Both the position numbers and the translations under genes were made by a program. Below are positions 25,354 through 33,063 of a stretch of 64,000 bases of DNA, one piece after another (position 1 is the first letter of the stretch; each line of letters starts with the position of its first letter). Source of the DNA: Nesterenkonia lutea (GTDB lineage: Bacteria; Actinomycetota; Actinomycetes; Actinomycetales; Micrococcaceae); the NCBI RefSeq assembly GCF_014873955.1, contig NZ_JADBED010000001.1, forward strand, positions 868,001 to 932,000, in the 5' to 3' direction. The notes beneath the pieces were generated by a model, which saw only the letters and a list, made by a program, of their open reading frames with translations, made no database searches and was not told where the DNA came from.

Positions 25354-26360
25354 CAACCGCACCAGAAACCCCGCGGCGGCAGAAGCGCGAAGCCGCAGGA
25401 TCCTCAGCCGCCAGGCCCGCCAGCCGCAAGAACGGCAACGGCGGGAAGCGGACCAACCGAGCGAAGTCAGAAGCGCGGCTGGGGTGGCTCATCGCGGGAC
25501 CTGCGTTCTTCATCATGCTCGCGGTCACCGCATATCCCATCGCTCAGGCCATCTACGACTCCCTGTTCTCCTTCCGCCTGACGGCCCCGGATGAGCGTTC
25601 CTTCGTATTCCTGCAGAACTACATGACGATCCTCTCCGACACGGAGGTGTTCTGGCGGGCGCTGCTGGTGACCTTGCTGGTCACCGTGGTCACCGTCGCC
25701 GTCGAGCTGGTCCTCGGCTTCGGGCTCGCGCTGGTGATGCACAAGGCGCTGAAGCGGATCCGTGGCGCGCTGCGCACCGCGATCCTGGTTCCCTACGGCA
25801 TCATCACCGTGGTCTCCGCCTTTGCCTGGTACTACATGTTCGACATCAACTCGGGCTTCGTGAACGGCTGGTTCGGCTGGGTTCCCGGCATCGACAGCGA
25901 CCTTGACTGGTTCGCCAACTTCGGCACAGCGATCACCATCATCATGGCCTCCGAGATCTGGAAGACCACCCCCTTCATCGCCCTGCTGCTGCTGGCGGGC
26001 CTGGCCCAGGTCCCCGATGAGCTCGTGGAAGCCTCCAAGGTCGACGGTGCCCGCTGGCGCCAGCAGATGACCCGGGTGATCCTGCCCAATATGAAGGCTG
26101 CGATCATGGTCGCGGTGCTCTTCCGAGCACTGGACGCCTTCCGAATATTCGACAACGTCTTCATCATGACCAATGGCGCCGCGGGCACGGAAGTGCTCTC
26201 GCTGCTGGCCTATCGAACCTCCATCGGACGGTTGGAGATCGGACTGGGCTCCGCGGTCTCGGTCATCCTCTTCATCTGCGTGCTGCTGATCTGTGTCATC
26301 GCGATCAAGGGGTTCAAGGTCGATCTCGCCAGCGGCACCGACTCCAAGGGAGGTAAGTAG
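25350..26360 (+). CDS. Sugar ABC transporter permease (SugA/MalF-like)
   Basis: 336 aa. Six predicted membrane helices after a basic cytoplasmic N-terminus of about 45 residues. The EAA loop that docks the ATPase is VEASKVDGARWRQQMTRVIL. The GTG start overlaps the binding-protein stop (GTGA). The long basic N-terminal extension is common in the first permease of LpqY-SugABC systems. Confidence 0.9.
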   Translation: MTTAPETPRRQKREAAGSSAARPASRKNGNGGKRTNRAKSEARLGWLIAGPAFFIMLAVTAYPIAQAIYDSLFSFRLTAPDERSFVFLQNYMTILSDTEVFWRALLVTLLVTVVTVAVELVLGFGLALVMHKALKRIRGALRTAILVPYGIITVVSAFAWYYMFDINSGFVNGWFGWVPGIDSDLDWFANFGTAITIIMASEIWKTTPFIALLLLAGLAQVPDELVEASKVDGARWRQQMTRVILPNMKAAIMVAVLFRALDAFRIFDNVFIMTNGAAGTEVLSLLAYRTSIGRLEIGLGSAVSVILFICVLLICVIAIKGFKVDLASGTDSKGGK

Positions 26361-26362
26361 AG

Positions 26363-27214
26363 ATGGCCTCCAACGGCAAGCTCACTGGAAAGCAGCGCCT
26401 GGGATGGACGGTGCTGACGATCGTCGTCCTGGTCTATGCACTCTTCCCGGTGGCCGCGATCCTGGCCACCAGCTTCAAGACCCCGGCGGACCTCGGCAAC
26501 GCCTCCTTCCTGCCGGGCAGCCCCACCTGGGAGAACTACGAGATGATCCTGTTCGGGGATGCTCAGGGACTGTTCCTCACCGCCCTGCGCAACTCCATCG
26601 GCATCACCTTGATCGCCACATTCATCGCCGTGGTGCTTGCCACTCTGTGTGCCTACGCCATCGCGCGGCTGGACTTTCCGGGCAAGAAGATCATCCTCGG
26701 ATCCGCGCTGGCGGTGTCGGTCTTCCCGGTGATCTCGGTGGTCATCCCGCTGTTCAACCTGTGGCGCAACATCGGACTCTATGACACCTGGCTCGGTCTG
26801 ATCATCCCGTATCTGTCACTGACCCTGCCGATCTCCATCTGGACGCTCGCCGCGTTCTTCCGGCAGATCCCCTGGGATCTCGAACAGGCGGCACAGGTAG
26901 ACGGGGCCACCCAGTGGCAGGCCTTCCGCCGGGCGATCGTGCCGCTGGCCATGCCTGGTGTCTTCACCACCGCGATCATCGCGTTCTTCATCGCCTGGAA
27001 CGACTTCGTCTATGGGATATCCCTGACCTCCACCGAAGCGGCCAGACCCGTCCCCGCGGCGCTGGCCTTCTTCACCGGTGCCTCCCAGTTCGAGGAACCT
27101 ACCGGCGCAATCTCCGCGGCTGCCATCGTCGTGACCATCCCCGTCGTCGTCCTGGTGCTGCTCTTCCAGCGCCAGATCGTCTCCGGACTGACCCAGGGCG
27201 CCGTCAAGGGCTGA
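26363..27214 (+). CDS. Sugar ABC transporter permease (SugB/MalG-like)
   Basis: 283 aa. Six predicted helices. The EAA loop is EQAAQVDGATQWQAFRRAIV, followed by LAMPG. It starts 2 bp after the first permease, with GGGAGG upstream. It pairs with that permease to form the importer channel. Confidence 0.9.
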   Translation: MASNGKLTGKQRLGWTVLTIVVLVYALFPVAAILATSFKTPADLGNASFLPGSPTWENYEMILFGDAQGLFLTALRNSIGITLIATFIAVVLATLCAYAIARLDFPGKKIILGSALAVSVFPVISVVIPLFNLWRNIGLYDTWLGLIIPYLSLTLPISIWTLAAFFRQIPWDLEQAAQVDGATQWQAFRRAIVPLAMPGVFTTAIIAFFIAWNDFVYGISLTSTEAARPVPAALAFFTGASQFEEPTGAISAAAIVVTIPVVVLVLLFQRQIVSGLTQGAVKG

Positions 27215-27235
27215 GTAGATAAGGACTCCACTGAA

Positions 27236-28486
27236 ATGTCATCCATCACGCTTCAGAATCTCGTCAAGAAATACGATGACGGCTTCCCCGCCGTCAACGA
27301 CATCTCCATCGACATCGAGGACGGCGAGTTCGTCATCCTGGTCGGGCCCTCCGGCTGCGGCAAGTCCACGTTGCTGCGGATGATCGTGGGTCTCGAGGAC
27401 ATCACCGAGGGCGATCTGCTGATCGGCGGGGAGCGCGTCAATGAGAAGGCACCGCGCGAACGCAACCTTGCCATGGTGTTCCAGAGCTACGCGCTGTACC
27501 CGCACCTGACGGTCTACGAGAACATCGCGTTCCCGATGCGGCTGACCAAGGGACAGTTCACCAAGGCGCAGATCGATGAGAAGGTTCAGCATGCTGCGAC
27601 CATGCTCGAGCTGACCGAGCACCTGGATCGCAAGCCTGCGAACCTCTCGGGTGGTCAGCGACAGCGCGTGGCCATGGGCCGCGCGATCGTCCGCGACGCT
27701 GACGCATTCCTCTTCGATGAGCCGCTCTCGAACCTCGACGCCAAGCTGCGCGGACAGATGCGCGCCGAGATCGCGCGCCTCCAGCGTGAACTCAACACCA
27801 CCAGCGTCTATGTCACCCACGACCAGACCGAGGCCATGACTCTGGGGGACCGCGTGGCCGTGCTGAAGAAGGGGGTGCTGCAACAGATCGCCTCCCCGCG
27901 AGAGCTCTACGAACAGCCGGCCAATCTCTTCGTCGCCGGATTCATCGGCTCACCGTCGATGAACTTCCTGCCCGGCACGGTGGAGGGCAACGTGTTCTCC
28001 ACACCGCTGGGGAAGATCGAGATCCCGGACCGGGCCGCCAAGGCCGGCGCCGGCCGGGAAATCGTGCTCGCCGGCATCCGCCCGGAGTTCTTCGAGGACG
28101 CGACTCAGCTCAGTGAGGTCCAGCTGTCCAAGGGGACCACCTTCACCGCAGAGATCAGTCACAGCGAGTGGATGGGCAATGAGCAGTACGCCTATGTCTC
28201 CTACGAGACGGACGAACGGGTGCAGGAGACGCTGCGAAACCTGGCTGAGGAGATGGACGCCGACGAACTGCGCACCCAGCTGGTGGTAGAAGTCGATGCG
28301 ACCTCGCGGTTCCGCAGCGGCGACACGGCCGAGCTCTGGCTCGACACCCGCCGGATGCACCTCTTCGACCCCGGCACGGGCGAGAACCTCACCCGGGACG
28401 AGGAAGCTGGGGCCGAGCTGACTCGAGAGGCGCGCGAGGATCGACGCCGCGACGCGGAGCACTTCGCCGCGGTCAAGGAGTCCTAG
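27236..28486 (+). CDS. Sugar ABC transporter ATP-binding protein (SugC/UgpC/MsmK-like)
   Basis: 416 aa. CUT1-family ATPase with Walker A GPSGCGKST (residues 37-45), Q-loop VFQSYALYPH, signature LSGGQRQRVAMGRA, Walker B FLFDEPLSNLDAKLR, H-loop YVTHDQ, and a C-terminal TOBE/regulatory domain. A charged tail of about 40 residues after the usual end makes it longer than most homologues. Because it is encoded with its own permeases, it probably serves this importer, although such ATPases can be shared. Confidence 0.92.
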   Translation: MSSITLQNLVKKYDDGFPAVNDISIDIEDGEFVILVGPSGCGKSTLLRMIVGLEDITEGDLLIGGERVNEKAPRERNLAMVFQSYALYPHLTVYENIAFPMRLTKGQFTKAQIDEKVQHAATMLELTEHLDRKPANLSGGQRQRVAMGRAIVRDADAFLFDEPLSNLDAKLRGQMRAEIARLQRELNTTSVYVTHDQTEAMTLGDRVAVLKKGVLQQIASPRELYEQPANLFVAGFIGSPSMNFLPGTVEGNVFSTPLGKIEIPDRAAKAGAGREIVLAGIRPEFFEDATQLSEVQLSKGTTFTAEISHSEWMGNEQYAYVSYETDERVQETLRNLAEEMDADELRTQLVVEVDATSRFRSGDTAELWLDTRRMHLFDPGTGENLTRDEEAGAELTREAREDRRRDAEHFAAVKES

Positions 28487-28617
28487 CCTTCGCGCCGACG
28501 ACAAAAGACCCAGGCTCCGCCGCCCGTTGTCCGGTCCGGCATCTCAGACTGATGACTGAAGACCATATCGCCGGCCGAGCCCGGGGTGCTAAGTTGTTCG
28601 CAGACAAACCAACTGGT

Positions 28618-28652
28618 CAGAGGGCATCGGCGACGTCGTCGGCTGCCCTCTG
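28618..28652 (+). promoter_or_regulatory. Hairpin in the gcvH leader
   Basis: A 9-bp perfect stem, CAGAGGGCA with TGCCCTCTG, with a 17-nt loop that contains the palindrome CGACGTCG. An extended -10 candidate TGC-TAAGTT (28587-28595) would place the hairpin at the very start of the gcvH mRNA, 36 bp before the start codon. It could also end the upstream sugar-transporter transcript. Confidence 0.35.
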
Positions 28653-28688
28653 CCCCGCGACCGTGAGGTCAAGAGTGGAGCTGAGACT

Positions 28689-29075
28689 ATGAGCACCGTC
28701 CCCGAAGAGCTTCAGTACAGTGCAGACCACGAGTGGATCGCGACCACCGCGGACCCGAGCGTGGTCCGTGTCGGCATCACAGATTTCGCCCAGGATGCCC
28801 TCGGCGAGGTGGTCTACGTGGAGCACGCGGAGGTGGGCGCCACCGTCGCCTCCGGCGATGTGGTCGGCGAGGTCGAGTCCACCAAGTCGGTCTCCGACAT
28901 CTACGCCCCGGTGGCAGGCGAGATCACAGCCGTGAACACCGATCTCGATGCGAACCCCGGGGCGGTGAACTCCGAGCCCTATGCTTCGGGCTGGCTGTTC
29001 GAGGTCAGGCTGGCCGAGAGCTCAGGCCTCGACTCCCTGCTCTCTGCCGAGGACTATAAAAACCAAGTAGGCTGA
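28689..29075 (+). CDS. gcvH: Glycine cleavage system H protein
   Basis: 128 aa. Lipoyl carrier that shuttles the aminomethyl group between GcvP and GcvT. The lipoylated residue is Lys66 in GEVESTKSVSDIYAP. No gcvT or gcvP is nearby. Instead it begins the actinobacterial gcvH-garA-merR-DUF151-merR cluster, as in M. tuberculosis Rv1826-Rv1830. Confidence 0.95.
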   Translation: MSTVPEELQYSADHEWIATTADPSVVRVGITDFAQDALGEVVYVEHAEVGATVASGDVVGEVESTKSVSDIYAPVAGEITAVNTDLDANPGAVNSEPYASGWLFEVRLAESSGLDSLLSAEDYKNQVG

Positions 29076-29111
29076 AGGCCGCCAGCAGACGGGCCGGCGA
29101 GAGGAGGCGAC

Positions 29112-29555
29112 GTGGAGACTACTCGTGAGAATGACAACGTTCACAGTGCAGCGGAGACGACGAGTATCTCGCTGCCTCCAGTGGAGGCACAGGCGGGGGA
29201 GCCCCAGCTCTCCGAGGATGATCAGCAGGCCATCGCCGCGCTGCCTCGCAACTCTGCGCTGCTGATCGCGCACACCGGGGCGAACCAGGGTGCGCGGTTC
29301 CTCCTGGATCAGGACCTGACACGTGTGGGTCGGCACCCGGAGGCGGACATCTTTCTGGATGACGTGACCGTCTCGCGGCGCCACGTCGAGCTCCACCGGG
29401 AGGGGAAGGGGTTCCAGGTCAAGGATCTGGGCAGCCTCAACGGCACCTACGTCAATCATGACCGTGTCGACCAGTATCGGCTCAGAGCCGGCGACGAGGT
29501 CCAGATCGGCAAGTTCCGGCTGACCTTCTACTCCGGGTCCAGAGATTCCGACTGA
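29112..29555 (+). CDS. garA: FHA-domain regulator GarA (OdhI-type)
   Basis: 147 aa. In actinobacteria GarA/OdhI inhibits 2-oxoglutarate dehydrogenase and tunes glutamate metabolism, controlled by Ser/Thr kinases. The N-terminal phosphorylation motif ETTS (T16/T17) is present. The C-terminal FHA domain shows VGRHPEADIFLDDVTVSRRH and LGSLNGTYVN, with the conserved Arg, Ser and Asn used for phosphothreonine binding. The GTG start follows GAGGAGG. The kinase genes are outside the window. Confidence 0.92.
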   Translation: METTRENDNVHSAAETTSISLPPVEAQAGEPQLSEDDQQAIAALPRNSALLIAHTGANQGARFLLDQDLTRVGRHPEADIFLDDVTVSRRHVELHREGKGFQVKDLGSLNGTYVNHDRVDQYRLRAGDEVQIGKFRLTFYSGSRDSD

Positions 29556-29646
29556 CCGGTGAACCAAAATGCCAGGGCGCAGAGCACGGGCACGTTATCC
29601 TGAGGCTGATTTCGATCCTTCCCCGATGCCCGAAAGAGGATACGCA

Positions 29647-30405
29647 GTGAGTGCTTCCCCAGCGCCGAGGCCGAAACCGGCCGCGACCTCACCGGAACCT
29701 GCCACCACGCATGTGTTCACGATCTCCGAGGTGCTGCGCGAGCTGCAGAAGGAGTTCCCGGACCTGACGGCCTCCAAGCTGCGCTTCCTGGAGGAGCGGG
29801 ACCTGGTGGAGCCGGCCCGCACCGCCTCGGGGTATCGCAAGTACTGCGCCGCGGACGTCGAGCGGCTGCGCTTCATCCTCGCGCTGCAGCGGGACCGGTA
29901 CATGCCGCTGGACGTCATCAAGCAGACCATGGACGCCATCGACTCCGGCGAGACCCCGGAGGCACTGCCGCAGGCGGCCCCGGTCGGGCCCCGCGAGGTC
30001 ACCGATGAGATGGCCGCGCAGATCACCGGGCGGATCCGTCCCATGTCCCGCAAGGAGCTCCGCGCGCATTCCGGCGCAACCCGCGGGATGCTCGACACCT
30101 TGGAGAAGTTCCGCATCATCGCAGCCGACGCCGAGGGCAACTACAGCCACCACGACCTCAAGGCGGTCAGGGCCGTCCGTGTGCTCGCGCGCTATGGACT
30201 CGAGCCCAAACACCTGGCGAACATTCGCCGCTCCGCGGACAATGAGCTGGACCTGATCGCGCGAGCCATGGCCCCGCACGCTGCACGCAAAGACACTGCG
30301 GCCCGGGCGCGGGTCGCGGAGTCCTCCAAAGAGATGCTGCAGTGCCTCAAGGACCTCCGCGCCTCGATCATGGACACCTCGGTGGAACAGCTGGACAAGA
30401 ACTGA
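29647..30405 (+). CDS. MerR-family transcriptional regulator, FtsR (Rv1828) type
   Basis: 252 aa from the GTG at 29647, which has AGAGGA 6 nt upstream; the frame extends to an ATG at 29569 with no ribosome-binding site. The N-terminal MerR winged helix contains TISEVLRELQKEFPDL, then LRFLEERDLVEPARTASGYR. The long C-terminal part is characteristic of Rv1828, whose Corynebacterium orthologue FtsR controls ftsZ. Its position after garA supports this orthology. Target genes are not visible here. Confidence 0.88.
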   Translation: MSASPAPRPKPAATSPEPATTHVFTISEVLRELQKEFPDLTASKLRFLEERDLVEPARTASGYRKYCAADVERLRFILALQRDRYMPLDVIKQTMDAIDSGETPEALPQAAPVGPREVTDEMAAQITGRIRPMSRKELRAHSGATRGMLDTLEKFRIIAADAEGNYSHHDLKAVRAVRVLARYGLEPKHLANIRRSADNELDLIARAMAPHAARKDTAARARVAESSKEMLQCLKDLRASIMDTSVEQLDKN

Positions 30406-30419
30406 CTTAGACTTGGACC

Positions 30420-30923
30420 ATGGAGAGCCAGCTGGTCCCGCTGGATGTCGTGGGGGTTCGTATCGAACTCCCATCGAAACAGCCTGTGGTCGTGCTTCGC
30501 GGCGCTGAACCCGGACTGGAGAACCTCCATGTCGCGGTCCTGGTGGGGCCTGCCGAGGCCAACGCCGTGGCCATGGCCATGGAGAAGAAGGTGCCCCCGC
30601 GGCCGATGACCCATGATCTGCTCGCCGAGGTGATGACCCGCCTGGGCTCGGGCGTGAGGTCCGTGGAGATCAGCATGCTGGACTCCTCCACCTATCGGGG
30701 AACCATCACCCTGGGCAGCGGGCGCAGCTTCGACGCCCGGGCCTCCGATGCCATCGCGGTGGCGGTGCGAGTCCAGTGTCTGGTCACCATGGAACGAGAA
30801 ATGCTGACCCGCGTGGGAATCACCCCGCGGACCGAGGCCACCGGACAGCGGCCCATCTCCGAGGATGAGATCAAGGAGTTCCGGCGCTTCCTGGAGGACG
30901 CCGAGCCGGAGGACTTCCAGTGA
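30420..30923 (+). CDS. Bifunctional nuclease-domain protein (DUF151, Rv1829-like)
   Basis: 167 aa. The DUF151/BFN domain covers most of the protein (VVLRGAEPGLENLHVAVLVG, RPMTHDLLAEV, ASDAIAVAVRV). The biochemical role in actinobacteria is not settled. The ATG lies exactly 6 nt after TAGACT with no ribosome-binding site, so it may also be expressed from a leaderless transcript inside the cluster. Confidence 0.88.
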   Translation: MESQLVPLDVVGVRIELPSKQPVVVLRGAEPGLENLHVAVLVGPAEANAVAMAMEKKVPPRPMTHDLLAEVMTRLGSGVRSVEISMLDSSTYRGTITLGSGRSFDARASDAIAVAVRVQCLVTMEREMLTRVGITPRTEATGQRPISEDEIKEFRRFLEDAEPEDFQ

Positions 30924-30982
30924 GATCCAGGCGGCTGACTAGTGGAATCTCACGACACGCCGTAGAGTAAATTCGAATGTCT

Positions 30983-31011
30983 TTGACCCCTGGCGGCTGC
31001 GGCAATACCGT
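30983..31011 (+). promoter_or_regulatory. Promoter of the second MerR gene
   Basis: TTGACC (30983-30988), 17-bp spacer, TACCGT (31006-31011). Transcription would start about 90 nt before the GTG at 31107. Confidence 0.5.
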
Positions 31012-31106
31012 CAAGGGACAAGGTTTCCGCATGCATGGCCCGGGTCGCTCAATGGACTCAGGGACGCGCGTTCCCCGCGGAGTCCAGCACCTCAGGAGGG
31101 TACCAG

Positions 31107-31715
31107 GTGGGTCCAGAATCGCACGCGGACGCTGAGCGCATCCGGCCCGGGCAGGCTGCTGCCCAGCAGCCGCTGTTCAGCGACGGCCTGCCCGAGCTGG
31201 ACGAGGAGCTCGGCTACCGCGGACCGGTGGCCTGCGCCGCCGCCGGGATCACCTATCGTCAGCTCGACTATTGGGCCAGGACCAAGCTGGTGCAGCCCTC
31301 CATGCGCAATGCCTCCGGATCCGGTTCCGCGCGGCTCTATTCCTTCCGCGACGTGCTGGTGCTCAAGGTCGTCAAGCGGCTCCTCGACACCGGCGTCTCG
31401 CTGCAGCAGATCCGCACCGCCATCGAACACCTGCGTGAGCGCGGCGTGGATGACCTGGCGCAGATCACCCTGATGTCCGACGGCGCCTCGGTCTACGAAT
31501 GCACCTCCGCCGACGAGGTCATTGACCTGGTCCAGGGCGGACAGGGCGTCTTCGGGATCGCCGTGGGCCGCGTCTGGCGCGAGGTCGAGGGAAGCCTGGC
31601 AGAGCTTCCCCGCGAGCGGACCGAGCCCGAGCCGTCCCCGCTGAATCCCGAGCTCGAGGCAGCCCCGGACGAGCTCGCGCAGCTGCGCGCGCGGCGTCGC
31701 TCCCAAGCCTCCTAG
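31107..31715 (+). CDS. MerR-family regulator (Rv1830-like)
   Basis: 202 aa. The GTG at 31107 is preferred because GGAGGG lies about 6 nt upstream; the frame is open from an ATG at 31035. The N-terminal segment is disordered. The MerR DNA-binding domain (GITYRQLDYWARTKLV, SARLYSFRDVLVLKVVKRLL) and a dimerisation helix follow. It completes the Rv1826-Rv1830 synteny. It ends before a large hairpin shared with the convergent ParA gene. Confidence 0.88.
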   Translation: MGPESHADAERIRPGQAAAQQPLFSDGLPELDEELGYRGPVACAAAGITYRQLDYWARTKLVQPSMRNASGSGSARLYSFRDVLVLKVVKRLLDTGVSLQQIRTAIEHLRERGVDDLAQITLMSDGASVYECTSADEVIDLVQGGQGVFGIAVGRVWREVEGSLAELPRERTEPEPSPLNPELEAAPDELAQLRARRRSQAS

Positions 31716-31730
31716 ACGCTTCCACTGCAC

Positions 31731-31802
31731 GTTGAGGGGCGGGTTCTCCGAGCAGCTGAGGCCGCAAAAGCCCCTGACCACTCGGAAGATCCGCCCCTCA
31801 AC
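31731..31802. terminator. 72-bp imperfect palindrome, probable bidirectional terminator
   Basis: Outer arms GTTGAGGGGCGG (31731-31742) and CCGCCCCTCAAC (31791-31802) pair perfectly over 12 bp. After a short partly paired segment, TCCGAG (31747-31752) pairs with CTCGGA (31781-31786). It fills the gap between the convergent MerR and ParA genes. It has no clear T-run, and its size is larger than a standard terminator. Confidence 0.6.
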
Positions 31803-31816
31803 GGCGCAGGGTGGGG

Positions 31817-32602
31817 TCAGAGCAGCTGTTTGAGCAGCTGATCGAAGGACTTCGCCAGGTCCCTGACCTGGTCACCGGGCCAGTGGTGCACCGGATAGGC
31901 AGCCCCCTGGATCTGCTGCCAGAAGGGATTCTCCTCCAGCACCGGGAGCATCAGCTTGTCCTTGTAGAGCCGCTCCATCTCGAGCAGGCGGTACTCATGC
32001 TCGGTGGAGTCGGCACGGGCACGGTTGACCACGACGCCGGCGGACTTCAGCTGCGGCGCGTACTCGTTGGAGAACATCCTGATGGCTCGCATCGTGCGTT
32101 CAGTGCCGGCCACCGAGAACAGGCTCGGCTCGGCGACCAGAAGCACACCGTTCGACGCCGCCCAGCCGATCCGGGTCAGTCCCGCCAGGGAGGGCGGGCA
32201 GTCCACGAGGACCAGGTCATAGCCGGACACCCGCTCGAGGAGGGTGCGCAGTCGGCGCATGTCTCGAGGACGGATGTCGGGCCGGTCAAAGGTAGCGGAG
32301 AGGGCGGACCCCACGATCACATCAAGCTTCGCGGTGGACTGCTGCTCCTCGGGGAGCAGGTCCACCCACCCGGAGCGCACGACATGCTCGCTGAGCGTGG
32401 CGCGCTTGGCGTCGCGCAGCAGCGCCCCGGCTTCGGTGCCGCTGCCGCGTTTCACCGCCAGCCCCGTGGTGGAATCAGCATGGGGATCCAGGTCGACGAC
32501 GAGGGTCCGCACCCCCTGCTGGAGGGCGGCCGAAGCCAGACCCATGGTGACCGAGGTCTTACCGACCCCGCCTTTCAGGCTGGAAACGCTCAAGATCTGC
32601 AC
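31817..32602 (-). CDS. ParA/MinD-family ATPase, orphan
   Basis: 261 aa from the GTG at 32602; an ATG at 32614 is the alternative. The GTG is preferred because TATGAT, a good -10 box, lies 7 nt upstream, and the protein then begins directly with the usual ParA strand. The deviant Walker A is KGGVGKT (residues 10-16), with later motifs VDLDPHADST and VLVDCPPSL. No parB or other partner is adjacent, so the cargo is unknown; it is unlikely to be the chromosomal ParA. Confidence 0.85.
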   Translation of the reverse strand: MQILSVSSLKGGVGKTSVTMGLASAALQQGVRTLVVDLDPHADSTTGLAVKRGSGTEAGALLRDAKRATLSEHVVRSGWVDLLPEEQQSTAKLDVIVGSALSATFDRPDIRPRDMRRLRTLLERVSGYDLVLVDCPPSLAGLTRIGWAASNGVLLVAEPSLFSVAGTERTMRAIRMFSNEYAPQLKSAGVVVNRARADSTEHEYRLLEMERLYKDKLMLPVLEENPFWQQIQGAAYPVHHWPGDQVRDLAKSFDQLLKQLL

Positions 32603-32662
32603 GGTACCCATCATAGGGATGATCGGGACTGTTGCTCACCCCGGCGCTCCGCGCGGCGAGGT

Positions 32663-32992
32663 TCAGCCGATCTTCATCTCGCCCATCTCGTCCCATCCCT
32701 GGCCCTCGACCTGGCGGGAGATGATCTTCGGAGTGGAGACCAGCGCCTGGGCCATGGCGCCATCAGAGCTCACGGCCCGCTGGAAGTGTGCGGACTCCAC
32801 GTGCGGGCCCGCGGCGTCGTCGTCGAAGGCTTCGATCAGCACGTATTCATCGGGGTCCTCGATGCTGCGTGACCAGTCGAACCACTTGTTGCCCGGCTCT
32901 GCCCGGGTCGCTTCGGTGAACTCGCGAGTGATGTCGGGCCACTGGTCGGCGAGCTCGGGCTTGACCTGAAATTTCACGACGATGAGGATCAT
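32663..32992 (-). CDS. Antibiotic biosynthesis monooxygenase (ABM)-domain protein, YgiN-like
   Basis: 109 aa. A single dimeric alpha/beta-barrel ABM domain with typical blocks LIVVKFQVKP, FTEATRAEPGNKWFDWSRS and HVESAHFQRAV. Related proteins include quinol monooxygenases, but most homologues are uncharacterised. GGAGAG lies upstream of the start. It is divergent from mycothione reductase. Confidence 0.8.
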   Translation of the reverse strand: MILIVVKFQVKPELADQWPDITREFTEATRAEPGNKWFDWSRSIEDPDEYVLIEAFDDDAAGPHVESAHFQRAVSSDGAMAQALVSTPKIISRQVEGQGWDEMGEMKIG

Positions 32993-33051
32993 GTTCTCTC
33001 CTGGGGGATGGGTGGGGGGTGCTTGCGGGATGTGTCTGGGGAGCTGGCCCG

Positions 33052-33057
33052 TAGGAT
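33052..33057 (+). promoter_or_regulatory. -10 box close to the mtr start
   Basis: TAGGAT lies exactly 6 nt before the mtr ATG, which would make the mRNA leaderless. An AGGA inside the same box could alternatively act as a short ribosome-binding site on a longer transcript. Confidence 0.4.
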
Positions 33058-33063
33058 TGCCCC

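Noticed and set aside
28550..28688. Glycine riboswitch upstream of gcvH
   Set aside because: The tandem aptamer core motifs are absent and the leader is too short; only a simple hairpin is present.
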